From: an uncultured Litoreibacter sp. | Lineage (GTDB): Bacteria > Pseudomonadota > Alphaproteobacteria > Rhodobacterales > Rhodobacteraceae | Assembly: GCF_947501785.1 (NCBI RefSeq) | Contig: NZ_CANMXB010000001.1 | Location: 310,001-374,000, forward strand | Direction: 5' to 3' | DNA: 64,000 nucleotides | Shown here: positions 8,374 through 16,461 of the stretch, piece after piece | Position numbering within the stretch: position 1 is the first letter of the stretch | Layout: each line of letters begins with the position of its first letter | Notes under the pieces: model-generated | Seen by the model: only the letters and a program-made list of their open reading frames with translations | The model's database searches: none | What the model was told of the DNA's origin: nothing | Program-made: the position numbers and the translations under genes

Positions 8374-8690
8374 ATCTTGTCCTCCAGTAGCGCTTGTTCA
8401 AGCCGGTCCATGCTGGCTTCCCAAAATGCGCGGTGGTTCATGGTCCAATCCGACACTTCGCGGATTGCTTCGGGGCGCACGGAATACAGCCGCTGCTGGC
8501 CGTTGATGCGGCGCGTCACCAGCCCGGCCTTGTGCAGCACCGACAGGTGCCGGGAAATGGCGGGGCCGGATATGTCAAACATGTCGCTGATCGCGCCTGC
8601 GGGCGTTTCGCCGTCTTTCATCAGCCGTTCGATGATCTCGAACCGGTAGGGGTCGCTCAGCGCGGCAAAGAGGGGCGGTAACATGCTCAT
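8370..8690 (-). CDS. ArsR-family transcriptional regulator
   Basis: A 106-aa winged-helix repressor. It opens MSMLPPLFAALSDPYRFEIIERL and carries the recognition helix region SGPAISRHLSVLHKAGLV, followed by the wing RRINGQQRLYSV. No CxCxxC-type metal site is visible, so it is more likely a non-metal sensor, as is usual for ArsR genes paired with AHSA1. It heads an operon with the AHSA1 and YciI genes. A 24-bp palindrome (8697-8720) begins 6 bp upstream of its start and suggests autorepression. A second ATG at 8684 is possible. Confidence 0.92.
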   Translation of the reverse strand: MSMLPPLFAALSDPYRFEIIERLMKDGETPAGAISDMFDISGPAISRHLSVLHKAGLVTRRINGQQRLYSVRPEAIREVSDWTMNHRAFWEASMDRLEQALLEDKI

Positions 8691-8696
8691 GCCACT

Positions 8697-8720
8697 TTAT
8701 TTAGCACATTTGTTAAATAA
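8697..8720. promoter_or_regulatory. Probable ArsR operator
   Basis: TTATTTA and its exact reverse complement TAAATAA flank a 10-bp centre (GCACATTTGT), giving a 24-bp AT-rich dyad in GC-rich surroundings. It lies directly upstream of the arsR-type start codon, covering the place where the ribosome-binding site and probably the promoter should be. Size and position fit a winged-helix dimer site. Confidence 0.65.
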
Positions 8721-8752
8721 CGAAACCCTAAAATAAAGTTTTCTTCAATTTG

Positions 8753-9274
8753 CTAGAAAGGCAGGACGTATCCGGCCGCCATCAAGGTGCGGAATTCGGT
8801 GTAGGATAGGATCGCGTCCACGTAGTCGGGGGTGAATATCTGCGAAAACAGCTTTGGTTGCAGGTGAATGAGGTTGTGCATGCTGGCCACCATCACCGTG
8901 ACGCCCATGGTCTGCGCGCTGATCCATTCCGCGCCTTTCATGCGGAACGCCTGTTTGAACATGAAGCCGATGGCAAGCGCCATGGCGCCGTCGGCGGCGA
9001 AGGCCAGCATGATGTCGGTGTCAGGATCGGCCGTCCCCAGTAGGTGAATGCGGGCGAAGCGGCTGAAGAAAACCGCCAGAATGCCAAGCAGGAAGGCCCC
9101 AACAATGCTGAGCGGGTAGAGTGCGTTTCCCAGCAGGCCGCCGGTCAGTTTGACGTCCTTCACCTCGCGGCGTTCGGGGACAATCAGCCCGTCGGCGCTG
9201 TGCACCTCACCGTTGCTGATCCGCGCCAGCCGCGCCTGAAAGTCGTTTGACGCTACATAATCCGATTCACTCAT
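8753..9274 (-). CDS. Membrane protein of unknown function
   Basis: A 173-aa protein, start ATG at 9274 after GTGAGGGCAG (an upstream frame start at 9307 is weaker). Residues 1-50 are hydrophilic (MSESDYVASNDFQARLARIS and on). Then come about three to four hydrophobic segments: LYPLSIVGAFLLGILAVFF, MLAFAADGAMALAIGFMF, and TMGVTVMVASMHNLIHL. I do not recognise a family. It is divergent from trkH with about 150 bp between them. The minus-strand neighbour downstream is the ArsR operon, but a 60-bp gap and the ArsR operator separate them. Confidence 0.7.
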   Translation of the reverse strand: MSESDYVASNDFQARLARISNGEVHSADGLIVPERREVKDVKLTGGLLGNALYPLSIVGAFLLGILAVFFSRFARIHLLGTADPDTDIMLAFAADGAMALAIGFMFKQAFRMKGAEWISAQTMGVTVMVASMHNLIHLQPKLFSQIFTPDYVDAILSYTEFRTLMAAGYVLPF

Positions 9275-9422
9275 ACTGCCCTCACTTTGTGTCAATTTGG
9301 CAAGCATCGCCCCCCGACGGGGCGTTTTTGCGGCGGAAATGCGATTTTCGGGGGGAAATTAATCTGTCCTGAAGGGGCGGCTGGCGTTGACAGCAAAGCC
9401 CGACCGCGCCAACCCTTGCCCC

Positions 9423-10871
9423 ATGTTTGACCTGCGCCCGGTGGGCTATGTGATCGGCCTCTTGGTGGCCTGCCTTGGCGTCTCGATGCTGGTGCCAATG
9501 GTGGTGGATATGGCCGCCGCCAACGGGCATTGGCCCGCGTTTGCGCAGGCGGCGATCATCACCACGGTGACGGGGGCATTGCTGGCCATTTCCACGTCAA
9601 ACGGCATGGGGGCGGGGCTGACCATTCAGCAGACCTTCCTTTTGACCACCGGCGTCTGGCTGGCGCTGCCCCTATTTGGGGCGCTGCCCTTCGTGATGGG
9701 CGCGACCGATGCCCGCTTCATCGACGCGTTTTTCGAGGCGATGTCGGGCATGACCACCACCGGGTCAACGGTGTTTACCGGCCTTGCCAACCTGCCCGAG
9801 GGGCTGAAGCTGTGGCGCGGGTTGATGCAATGGTTTGGCGGCATCGGGATCATCATCGTGGCCATGGTGTTTTTGCCGGAACTCCGGGTCGGGGGCATGC
9901 AAATCTTCCGGTCCGAGGGCTTTGACACATTCGGGAAAATTCTCCCCCGCGCGGGGGAGATCGCGCGCAACATCTCCGTTATCTATCTGGGGCTGACCGT
10001 GGCCTGCATGTTGGCCTATCTCGCGGCGGGCATGGTGGTGCTGGATGCGGTCACCCATGCGATGACCACGATTGCCACCGGCGGGTTTGCCAATTCGGAC
10101 GCGTCATTCGGGGCCTATGGGGCCAATGCCGAATATGTGGGCGCGGTGTTCATGATGCTCGCAGCGCTGCCGTTCGTGCGTTACGTGCAGCTGCTGGCGG
10201 GCACCGCCAAGCCGCTGTTTCGCGACAGCCAGATCCAGACCTTCTTCGCAATCGCGCTGGTGTTGGTGGTGATGCTGGCGCTGTGGCAAATCGCAACCGG
10301 CTACGCCGAGGGGGAGCGGGCCTGGCGCAAAGCCATGTTCAACGCCGTCTCCATCCTGACGGGCACCGGCTATGCCTCCGCCAATTACGAGGTTTGGGGC
10401 TCTTTCGCCGTGGCGTTGTTCTTCCTGATGGGGCTGATCGGCGGCTGTGCGGGGTCGACGTCATGTTCCATCAAAGTGTTCCGGTTCCAGCTGCTCTTTT
10501 CCTCGATCAAGGCGCAGATCAGGCGCATCCACACGCCCCACGGCATCTTCAACCCGCGGTATCAGGGCCGCGCGGTGCCTGACGACGTCATCTCATCGGT
10601 GATGACCTTTTTCGTGCTCTTTGTGGTGTCGCTGGGGGTGCTGGCGATCTTGCTGGGCATGACCGGCCTTGATTTCATCACCTCCGTGTCCGGCGCCGCC
10701 ACGTCGCTGGCCAATATCGGCCCCGGGTTGGGCGACATCATTGGCCCCGCCGGCAATTTTTCGACGCTGAACGACACGGCCAAATGGCTGCTATGCGCGG
10801 GCATGTTGATCGGGCGGCTGGAATTGCTCGCCGTCTACGTGCTGTTCACCGCCAATTTCTGGCGGCCATGA
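9423..10871 (+). CDS. trkH: Potassium uptake protein TrkH
   Basis: The channel-like membrane subunit of the Trk/Ktr K+ uptake system. The 482-aa protein has the four expected P-loop filters: SGMTTTGSTVF, TTIATGGFANSDAS, SILTGTGYASANYE and AATSLANIGPG. An upstream TTG at 9387 opens the same frame, but the ATG at 9423 (MFDLRPVGYVIGLLV) starts right at the first membrane helix as in other alphaproteobacterial TrkH proteins; the ribosome-binding site is weak. The regulatory partner TrkA is not in the window, so the gene acts with a subunit encoded elsewhere. Confidence 0.93.
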   Translation: MFDLRPVGYVIGLLVACLGVSMLVPMVVDMAAANGHWPAFAQAAIITTVTGALLAISTSNGMGAGLTIQQTFLLTTGVWLALPLFGALPFVMGATDARFIDAFFEAMSGMTTTGSTVFTGLANLPEGLKLWRGLMQWFGGIGIIIVAMVFLPELRVGGMQIFRSEGFDTFGKILPRAGEIARNISVIYLGLTVACMLAYLAAGMVVLDAVTHAMTTIATGGFANSDASFGAYGANAEYVGAVFMMLAALPFVRYVQLLAGTAKPLFRDSQIQTFFAIALVLVVMLALWQIATGYAEGERAWRKAMFNAVSILTGTGYASANYEVWGSFAVALFFLMGLIGGCAGSTSCSIKVFRFQLLFSSIKAQIRRIHTPHGIFNPRYQGRAVPDDVISSVMTFFVLFVVSLGVLAILLGMTGLDFITSVSGAATSLANIGPGLGDIIGPAGNFSTLNDTAKWLLCAGMLIGRLELLAVYVLFTANFWRP

Positions 10872-11170
10872 CCGGGCTTTTCGCCCACACAAGCGCGAAT
10901 GAGCACCGCTCTTTGCGACACCTCCGCGTCCCCGCTATCATGCACCAAAGGCAACCCATCGTTGGGCCATGTGCCAATCGGGGGAGGGTGACACCGACCG
11001 GGATCCGCAAAGCCATCTGAGCGGGGTCTCGTGATCCAAAGCAATCACGAAGGCATGGAAAGCGCGCCCTGTTTGCAGGCGGCCCGTCGAAACCGCTTGA
11101 ATTGCGGCCCCGCTCCGTTCTTGATCGACGCAACACCGCGAACACACCCGACAGCAAAGAGATCGCCCGC
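10872..11170 (+). other. Intergenic stretch between trkH and the TPP enzyme
   Basis: About 300 bp without a supportable gene. A small hairpin CGTGAT/ATCACG sits at 11030-11049. The in-frame extension of the downstream gene back to 11102 has no better ribosome-binding site than the chosen start. I see no clear promoter or terminator. Confidence 0.5.
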
Positions 11171-12817
11171 ATGACCGCCACCCCTTCTCAAACATCCAAC
11201 CCGGCGGCGCAGCAAACGCGCCCCCTCGGTGCTCAAATCTCCCACATGCTCAAAGATCGCGGGGTGACCCACATTTTTGGCATCCCCGGCGTCCACAATC
11301 AGGAAATGTATCGCGGGATCGAGGAGGCCGGGCTGATCCACGTGCTCGCCCGTCACGAGCAGGGCGCGGGGTTCATGGCCGACGGCTATGCGCGCGCCAG
11401 CGGGCGGCCGGGGGTCTGCTATGTCATCACCGGCCCGGGCCTGTGCAACATCATGACGCCGATGGGGCAGGGCTATAGCGACAGCGTGTCGATGCTGGTG
11501 ATCTCGTCATGTCTGGACGAGGTGGCGGCCAAGCAAGGCCAGCTGCATCAGATGAAGGATCAGGAAATCGCTGCCGGTACGGTTTGCGACTGGTCCCACA
11601 CTGCGCTGAGTGCCCAGGCGGCCTACCAGCTGGTCGACCGCGCCTTCACCGAGTTTCAGACCGCCCGCAAACGGCCCAAACACATTCAGGTGCCGATCCG
11701 GCAATTGGAGGGGTTGGCCGAAGCCGCCCCCGCAAGACCGCCCGCGCGGGCGCTACCCGCTCAAGGTGAACCGGCAGTCTGGGAAACGCTGCGAAATCGT
11801 CTTGCCGCGTCCCGCCGCCCGATCTTCATCTTCGGCGGTGGTGCCGCGCCCCAGCGCGACCAGATGGCGGCCGACCAAAAGCCCGATTGGCTGGAAGCCT
11901 TCCGCGCGCTCGGTGGGGCCTCCTTCGCCACCTATGCCGGGCGCGGGGTCATCCCCGCTGATGACCCGCTGCATTTTGGGTCGTATCTGGCGCGACCGGA
12001 AAGCGCCGAGGTGATCGGCAGCGCCGATCTGGTGGTGGCTGTGGGGACATCCCTCAGCGAGGTCGATTTGTGGCGTGATCATTTGGGTCACCGTGCTGAA
12101 CTCATCAGAATCGATATTGACCCAGAAGTGTTAAGCGACGCTCAACGCGGCGACATCTTTGTCTGCGGTGATGCTGCCGGATTGGCCCAAGGGCTGCCGA
12201 ACGGGCCGCTCAACACCACGTGGACCGCGGAGGAGGTCGCCAAAGCCAAAGCCCGCTGGCGCGCGCAAACCGACGCCGAACGCCCGGGCATCGTGCCGCT
12301 CTGCGACGCGCTGAAGGACGCGGTCCCGGCCGACACGATGTATTATTCCGACATGACCCAATTTGCCTATGTGGCGAAGGAGGTTACGCCCATGGACCGC
12401 CCCCACCACTGGCATCACCCTTACGGGTTCGGCACGTTGGGCTACGCGCTGCCGGCCGCCATTGGCGGGGCGATTGCGCGTCCTGGTCTGCCCACGGTCT
12501 GCATCATCGGCGATTACGGCTTCCAATACACGATGATGGAGCTGGCCACGGCGGTCGAGCTGACGCTGCCGCTGCCGATCATCTTGTGGGACAATGGCAA
12601 GCTGGGCGAGATCGAGGCCTCCATGGTCCGCGCCCAAATCGCGCCAAATGCGGTGATCCAGCAAAACCCCGACTTCCTGAAGCTGGCCGAGGCCTTCGGG
12701 GCGTATGCAAAGGCCCCGCAAACAATCAAAGCGTTTCAGGAAGACCTGCAAACTGCGCTCAAGGCCGACCGACCGACGCTGATTAGGGTGACACCTGATA
12801 TCCATAGTGGCGACTAG
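11171..12817 (+). CDS. TPP-dependent decarboxylase, AruI-like (5-guanidino-2-oxopentanoate decarboxylase)
   Basis: A 548-aa thiamine-diphosphate enzyme with the acetolactate-synthase-like layout: N-terminal pyrimidine domain (IFGIPGVHNQEMYRGI, cofactor Glu in VLARHEQGAGFMADGYA), central Rossmann domain (FGGGAAPQ), and C-terminal pyrophosphate domain (IIGDYGFQYTMMELATAVE followed by LWDNGKLGEIE). The pyrophosphate motif is GDY...DN instead of GDG...NN, a variant I associate with AruI-type enzymes of the arginine transaminase pathway. The ATG at 11171 follows AAGAGAT. Alternatives are another 2-oxoacid decarboxylase or a sulfopyruvate-type enzyme. No other arginine-pathway gene is nearby. Confidence 0.75.
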   Translation: MTATPSQTSNPAAQQTRPLGAQISHMLKDRGVTHIFGIPGVHNQEMYRGIEEAGLIHVLARHEQGAGFMADGYARASGRPGVCYVITGPGLCNIMTPMGQGYSDSVSMLVISSCLDEVAAKQGQLHQMKDQEIAAGTVCDWSHTALSAQAAYQLVDRAFTEFQTARKRPKHIQVPIRQLEGLAEAAPARPPARALPAQGEPAVWETLRNRLAASRRPIFIFGGGAAPQRDQMAADQKPDWLEAFRALGGASFATYAGRGVIPADDPLHFGSYLARPESAEVIGSADLVVAVGTSLSEVDLWRDHLGHRAELIRIDIDPEVLSDAQRGDIFVCGDAAGLAQGLPNGPLNTTWTAEEVAKAKARWRAQTDAERPGIVPLCDALKDAVPADTMYYSDMTQFAYVAKEVTPMDRPHHWHHPYGFGTLGYALPAAIGGAIARPGLPTVCIIGDYGFQYTMMELATAVELTLPLPIILWDNGKLGEIEASMVRAQIAPNAVIQQNPDFLKLAEAFGAYAKAPQTIKAFQEDLQTALKADRPTLIRVTPDIHSGD

Positions 12818-12870
12818 CGCTCCCAACGTCAGCTATAGCGGACAAGCCGCCATTTGATCGACGCGCAGGC

Positions 12871-13050
12871 AGGCCCGGATTCAAGCCGTAGGCGCCGGGC
12901 CCATCGCTGACCCGCCCCACGGGGAAGCGATTTGGCAAACCGCGCCAAACGATGGAACGTCTCGCTACCATGGCGGGGATAAAGTGCCCGGACATGGATG
13001 TTGCATCGCATCCCCTCGGGTCAGCGACGGTCCCGGCTTATCTCGGGCCT
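12871..13050. repeat. Imperfect inverted repeat between convergent genes
   Basis: The left arm (12871-12931) contains AGGCCCGGATTCAAGCCG, then TCGCTGACCCG, then GGGGAAGCGAT. The right arm (13005-13050), read in reverse complement, contains AGGCCCGAGATAAGCCG, TCGCTGACCCG and AGGGGATGCGAT in the same order. The arms are separated by about 73 bp, which include a small TTTGGC/GCCAAA hairpin. The element fills the 261-bp space between two convergent genes. It looks like two diverged copies of one repeat facing each other, or a large transcript 3' structure. Confidence 0.6.
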
Positions 13051-13078
13051 GGACGCAAACCAGCGGTCCGGCGCGCCC

Positions 13079-14812
13079 TCACCAGCAGCTCACCAGAACC
13101 GTCATATCCGCAGCCGCCACCAGCAGCTCTTCCGCCGCCAGCCGGGGTTGGTCGTCGGAGGCCGCCGCCGTCACGCCGTTCTCGGACAGGAACCGGGCCA
13201 CCTCGGTGGATTTGGTGGCAAACATGGTGCCCTCGGGCAGGGCGCGGCCGCCGGCCTCGACAGGTTGCAGGATGCCGGTCACGGCGCCTGACATGTTCAG
13301 AACCGGGCCGCCAATGTCGCCGTCCAACGTGCCCACGTCCAGACGTTGCACGCGGTCGTCGCCGGTCAGCCCGCGGATGTCCTCCAGCGTGCCGTAGGTC
13401 ACCGTGGGCGCGCTCAAGGCGCCCTCGAACGAATAGCCCGACACGGCGACCGAGGATCGCAACCGGCCAAGCCCGGTGGCGAAACGCGCAAAGTTCAGCG
13501 GCACCAGGTTGTCCTTCGGGGTCAGCAGCGCCAGCCCGTCGGCGGTGGTTTGCAGTTCGGCCTCATAGGTGTCGTCCAGGGTAATGCGCTCGCAGCTTTG
13601 AACGGCGTCGGCCACGGTCAACACGCGGCCCCGGCCGTCCACGTAGAAGCCGGATCGCGACAGCTTGGGTTTGCGCAGCTCCAGCCCTGACAGCAGGTCA
13701 ACCGATTGCGCCTCTTCGTCGCCATCCGTGGGCTCCAGGGTGCCTTCGCTGGTGGCAAAGCTGTCTTGCATGATCTTGATCACCCGCTCCATGTCGCCGG
13801 CCTTGGCGGCGGGGTAGACTAGGGTGAACCCCTTGACGTAGCCGCCGGACAGTTTGGCGTAGGTGTAGCTTTGGATGGTGTCGCTGACGCCGCGCAGGGT
13901 GAAGTCGGACCGGCGCTTGCGGCGCTCGCCCTCCAGCGGCACAATTTCCAGCGTCTGCATGATCTCGTAAAGGCCCGCCAGCGTGCCCTCGTCGCCCGCC
14001 TGGCTGATCAGCAGCACCTGCACGCCGCTGCCGTCCTTTTCGCGGTATTGCACGAACGGGTATTCGTAGCCGTCAAATTCCACCAGGCCCGCGGGCATGG
14101 TGATCTGGATGCCGGCCTTTTGCTCGTCCACGGTGCCCAACCCCAACGCGGCCAGGGCGCTCTCATAATCCTGCAGCAGCACCGCGCGCTGCTTGGTGGT
14201 CAGGATGCCGGTGACGTCAAAGCCCTTGCTTTCCTGCCAGCGGCCCATGGAGGCGCGGGTGCCGCGCCCAAACGCGCCGTCAATGCCGGAGGTGTAGAAG
14301 CCGAACCATTTCAGGGCGACCTGCAGCGCTTCGCGCTGGCCGCGGTCAAGCGTGCGTTCGCTGACGCGGGCCTCGCGCGGGGTTTCGTCCAGCTCTACCG
14401 GTGCGGCCGGTTCCGCTTCGGCCACGGGGTCTTGCACGGCGGGCTCTTCAGGTGTCGCGGAAGGCGCTTCAGGGGTCACGGACCCAATGGCCGCGCCCAC
14501 GGGCCAGAACTGGTTGCGATAGGTCGCACCGTCCGAGATGTAGCTGTCTTGCGGGATCACCCCGCCGCGGCGCAGCTCCAGCAGGCGGGAGCGCGCCTCG
14601 TTGGGGGTCGGGTAGGGGCCAAGCGCCAGGGCGTACCAGCCGCCGGGCAGTCGGTAGCCCACAACTTCAGAAAAGGCGGTGGTGTAGGCGCGGGCGCGGT
14701 CCTCGGCGGTGCGCAGCGAGGGATGCGCCTCAACCTGCACCCAGGTCTGCTGCGCCCAGACGGCGCTGGCGGTCACGCATAGAAAAAAAGACGCAATAAT
14801 TGCTCGAAACAT
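13079..14812 (-). CDS. Secreted SPOR / peptidoglycan-binding / trypsin-like protein
   Basis: A 577-aa exported protein, ATG at 14812 after AGGGAT. A signal peptide (MFRAIIASFFLCVTASAVWA, cut after 20) is followed by a SPOR-like repeat (about 24-95), a Pro/Ala/Glu linker, a peptidoglycan-binding domain (about 158-212: LKWFGFYTSGIDGAFGRGTR), and a C-terminal trypsin-like domain (about 385-545). The C-terminal domain has the trypsin scaffold but lacks the catalytic residues: the GxSGGP motif reads GDIGGPV, the expected AH motif reads TVADAV, and the DLALL motif reads DGLALL. It is therefore probably a non-catalytic binding protein acting at the cell wall. It is divergent from glyQ. Confidence 0.8.
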   Translation of the reverse strand: MFRAIIASFFLCVTASAVWAQQTWVQVEAHPSLRTAEDRARAYTTAFSEVVGYRLPGGWYALALGPYPTPNEARSRLLELRRGGVIPQDSYISDGATYRNQFWPVGAAIGSVTPEAPSATPEEPAVQDPVAEAEPAAPVELDETPREARVSERTLDRGQREALQVALKWFGFYTSGIDGAFGRGTRASMGRWQESKGFDVTGILTTKQRAVLLQDYESALAALGLGTVDEQKAGIQITMPAGLVEFDGYEYPFVQYREKDGSGVQVLLISQAGDEGTLAGLYEIMQTLEIVPLEGERRKRRSDFTLRGVSDTIQSYTYAKLSGGYVKGFTLVYPAAKAGDMERVIKIMQDSFATSEGTLEPTDGDEEAQSVDLLSGLELRKPKLSRSGFYVDGRGRVLTVADAVQSCERITLDDTYEAELQTTADGLALLTPKDNLVPLNFARFATGLGRLRSSVAVSGYSFEGALSAPTVTYGTLEDIRGLTGDDRVQRLDVGTLDGDIGGPVLNMSGAVTGILQPVEAGGRALPEGTMFATKSTEVARFLSENGVTAAASDDQPRLAAEELLVAAADMTVLVSCW

Positions 14813-14991
14813 ACCCAAATCCCTGTGACGTCCGCGCACGCAAGCAGCTGGTCGCGAATCTTGAGCCGTAAGTTATCATCTGCGCCGCCAAGCGCACCCC
14901 CGAAAAGCCAAGGATAACGCACATGTTGCCGCGTTGACCGCCCCCCGCGGTTTGCCTATTGAAGCCCCAACGTAATGAAGGGCGACCCGTC

Positions 14992-15927
14992 ATGGCCGAC
15001 ACCACCACACCGACCTCCTTTCAGGAGATCATCCTGCGCCTGCAAACCTACTGGGCGGCGCAAGGCTGCGCGGTGATGCAGCCCTATGACATGGAGGTCG
15101 GCGCGGGCACGTTCCACCCCGCCACAACCCTGCGCTCGCTGGGCTCACAGCCATGGGCCGCGGCCTATGTGCAGCCGTCCCGCCGCCCCACCGATGGCCG
15201 GTATGGCGAGAACCCCAACCGGCTGCAGCACTACTACCAGTATCAGGTGCTGATCAAACCCAGCCCGCCGCAGATGCAGGACCTGTATCTCGGCTCCCTC
15301 AAAGCCATCGGCATCGACTTCACCGTGCACGACATCCGCTTCGTCGAAGACGACTGGGAAAGCCCCACCCTTGGCGCATGGGGCCTCGGCTGGGAGGTCT
15401 GGTGCGACGGCATGGAGGTCTCCCAATTCACCTATTTCCAGCAGGTCGGCGGCCACGACTGCAAACCCGTGTCAGGCGAGCTGACCTACGGCCTCGAGCG
15501 CCTCGCCATGTACATCCTGGGCGTCGATCACGTGATGGACATGCCCTATAACGACCCGCAATCCCCGATTGCGCTGACCTATGGCGACGTGTTCCGCCAG
15601 ACGGAGGAGGAATACTCCCGCTGGAACTTCGACGTGGCCGACACCGACACGCTGCTGCAGCATTTCAAGGACGCTGAGGCCGAATGCACCCGCATCCTGG
15701 CAGAGCCATACGACGACCCCAAAACCGGCAAACGCATCGTCATGGCGCACCCCGCCTATGACCAGGCCATCAAGGCGTCCCACCTGTTCAACCTCTTGGA
15801 CGCCCGCGGCGTCATCTCCGTCACCGAGCGGCAGGCCTATATCGGCCGCGTCCGCGCGCTGTCCAAAGCCTGCGCCGACGCCTTCGTGCAGTCGGAGGCC
15901 GGTGGCTGGACGCCGGAAGCAGCATGA
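14992..15927 (+). CDS. glyQ: Glycine--tRNA ligase alpha subunit
   Basis: The catalytic alpha subunit of bacterial heterotetrameric GlyRS, which charges tRNA-Gly. The 311-aa protein has the class II hallmarks [35 protein letters not shown], and [19 protein letters not shown]. The ATG at 14992 follows AAGGGCGA; an in-frame start at 14959 adds a non-conserved leader. The stop overlaps the next gene by 4 bp and glyS follows, so the two subunits are expressed from one operon with a small membrane protein between them. Confidence 0.97.
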   Translation: MADTTTPTSFQEIILRLQTYWAAQGCAVMQPYDMEVGAGTFHPATTLRSLGSQPWAAAYVQPSRRPTDGRYGENPNRLQHYYQYQVLIKPSPPQMQDLYLGSLKAIGIDFTVHDIRFVEDDWESPTLGAWGLGWEVWCDGMEVSQFTYFQQVGGHDCKPVSGELTYGLERLAMYILGVDHVMDMPYNDPQSPIALTYGDVFRQTEEEYSRWNFDVADTDTLLQHFKDAEAECTRILAEPYDDPKTGKRIVMAHPAYDQAIKASHLFNLLDARGVISVTERQAYIGRVRALSKACADAFVQSEAGGWTPEAA

Positions 15928-16460
15928 GCGGAAAAATCGTAGGGATCGGATTTCTCATGGTCGCCATCATCACAGCCATCTCGCTCTATTACCTGCAGGT
16001 CTACCACTTCTACGAGGAGCCGCGCACGGGCGACACGGTGGAACTCACCTCCGTGGCCACCGGCGCGCCGGAGGAGATCATCGCCGACAACGTCACCTCC
16101 ATCGACGCGTCGTCCTCCCCCATCCGCTACCGCGCCTGCTTCACGACGCCCATGTCGCACAGCCTGCTGACCGAAACCTACCAGCTGGCGGATGGCGCGA
16201 TCCCCTTGGTCGCCCCCGACTGGTTCGACTGTTTTGATGCCACCGAAATCGGCGAGGCCCTTGAGGCCGGAACCGCCCTCGCGTTCCTCGGCGCGGAAAA
16301 TTTTGAGTACGGCGTCGATCGCATCGTCGCCATCATGGAGGACGGGCGCGGCTTCGTGTGGCACCAGCTGAATGATTGTGGCCGCAAACGCTATGACGGC
16401 ACGCCCACTGGCCCCGAATGTCCCGCCCTCCCTGACCAAGCTTCGCAAGAAAGCAACTGA
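15924..16460 (+). CDS. DUF6446-type single-pass membrane protein
   Basis: A 178-aa protein with one N-terminal membrane helix ([20 protein letters not shown]) and a periplasmic remainder with the segment [20 protein letters not shown] and, later, [20 protein letters not shown] recognise it as the small family found between glyQ and glyS in Rhodobacteraceae, DUF6446 as I recall. Function unknown. Its ATG overlaps the glyQ stop (ATGA) and its stop is 1 nt before the glyS ATG, so it is translationally coupled to both GlyRS subunits. Confidence 0.8.
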   Translation: MSGKIVGIGFLMVAIITAISLYYLQVYHFYEEPRTGDTVELTSVATGAPEEIIADNVTSIDASSSPIRYRACFTTPMSHSLLTETYQLADGAIPLVAPDWFDCFDATEIGEALEAGTALAFLGAENFEYGVDRIVAIMEDGRGFVWHQLNDCGRKRYDGTPTGPECPALPDQASQESN

Positions 16461-16461
16461 T

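Noticed and set aside
12131-12826. Open frame antisense to the TPP enzyme
   Set aside because: Sequence is Arg/Gly/His-rich without domain character, overlapping conserved TPP-binding codons.
12783-13011. Short minus-strand frames (60-70 codons) over the inverted repeat
   Set aside because: Both arms give similar peptide strings (RVSDGPG) simply because the DNA is an inverted repeat; no start context and no family.
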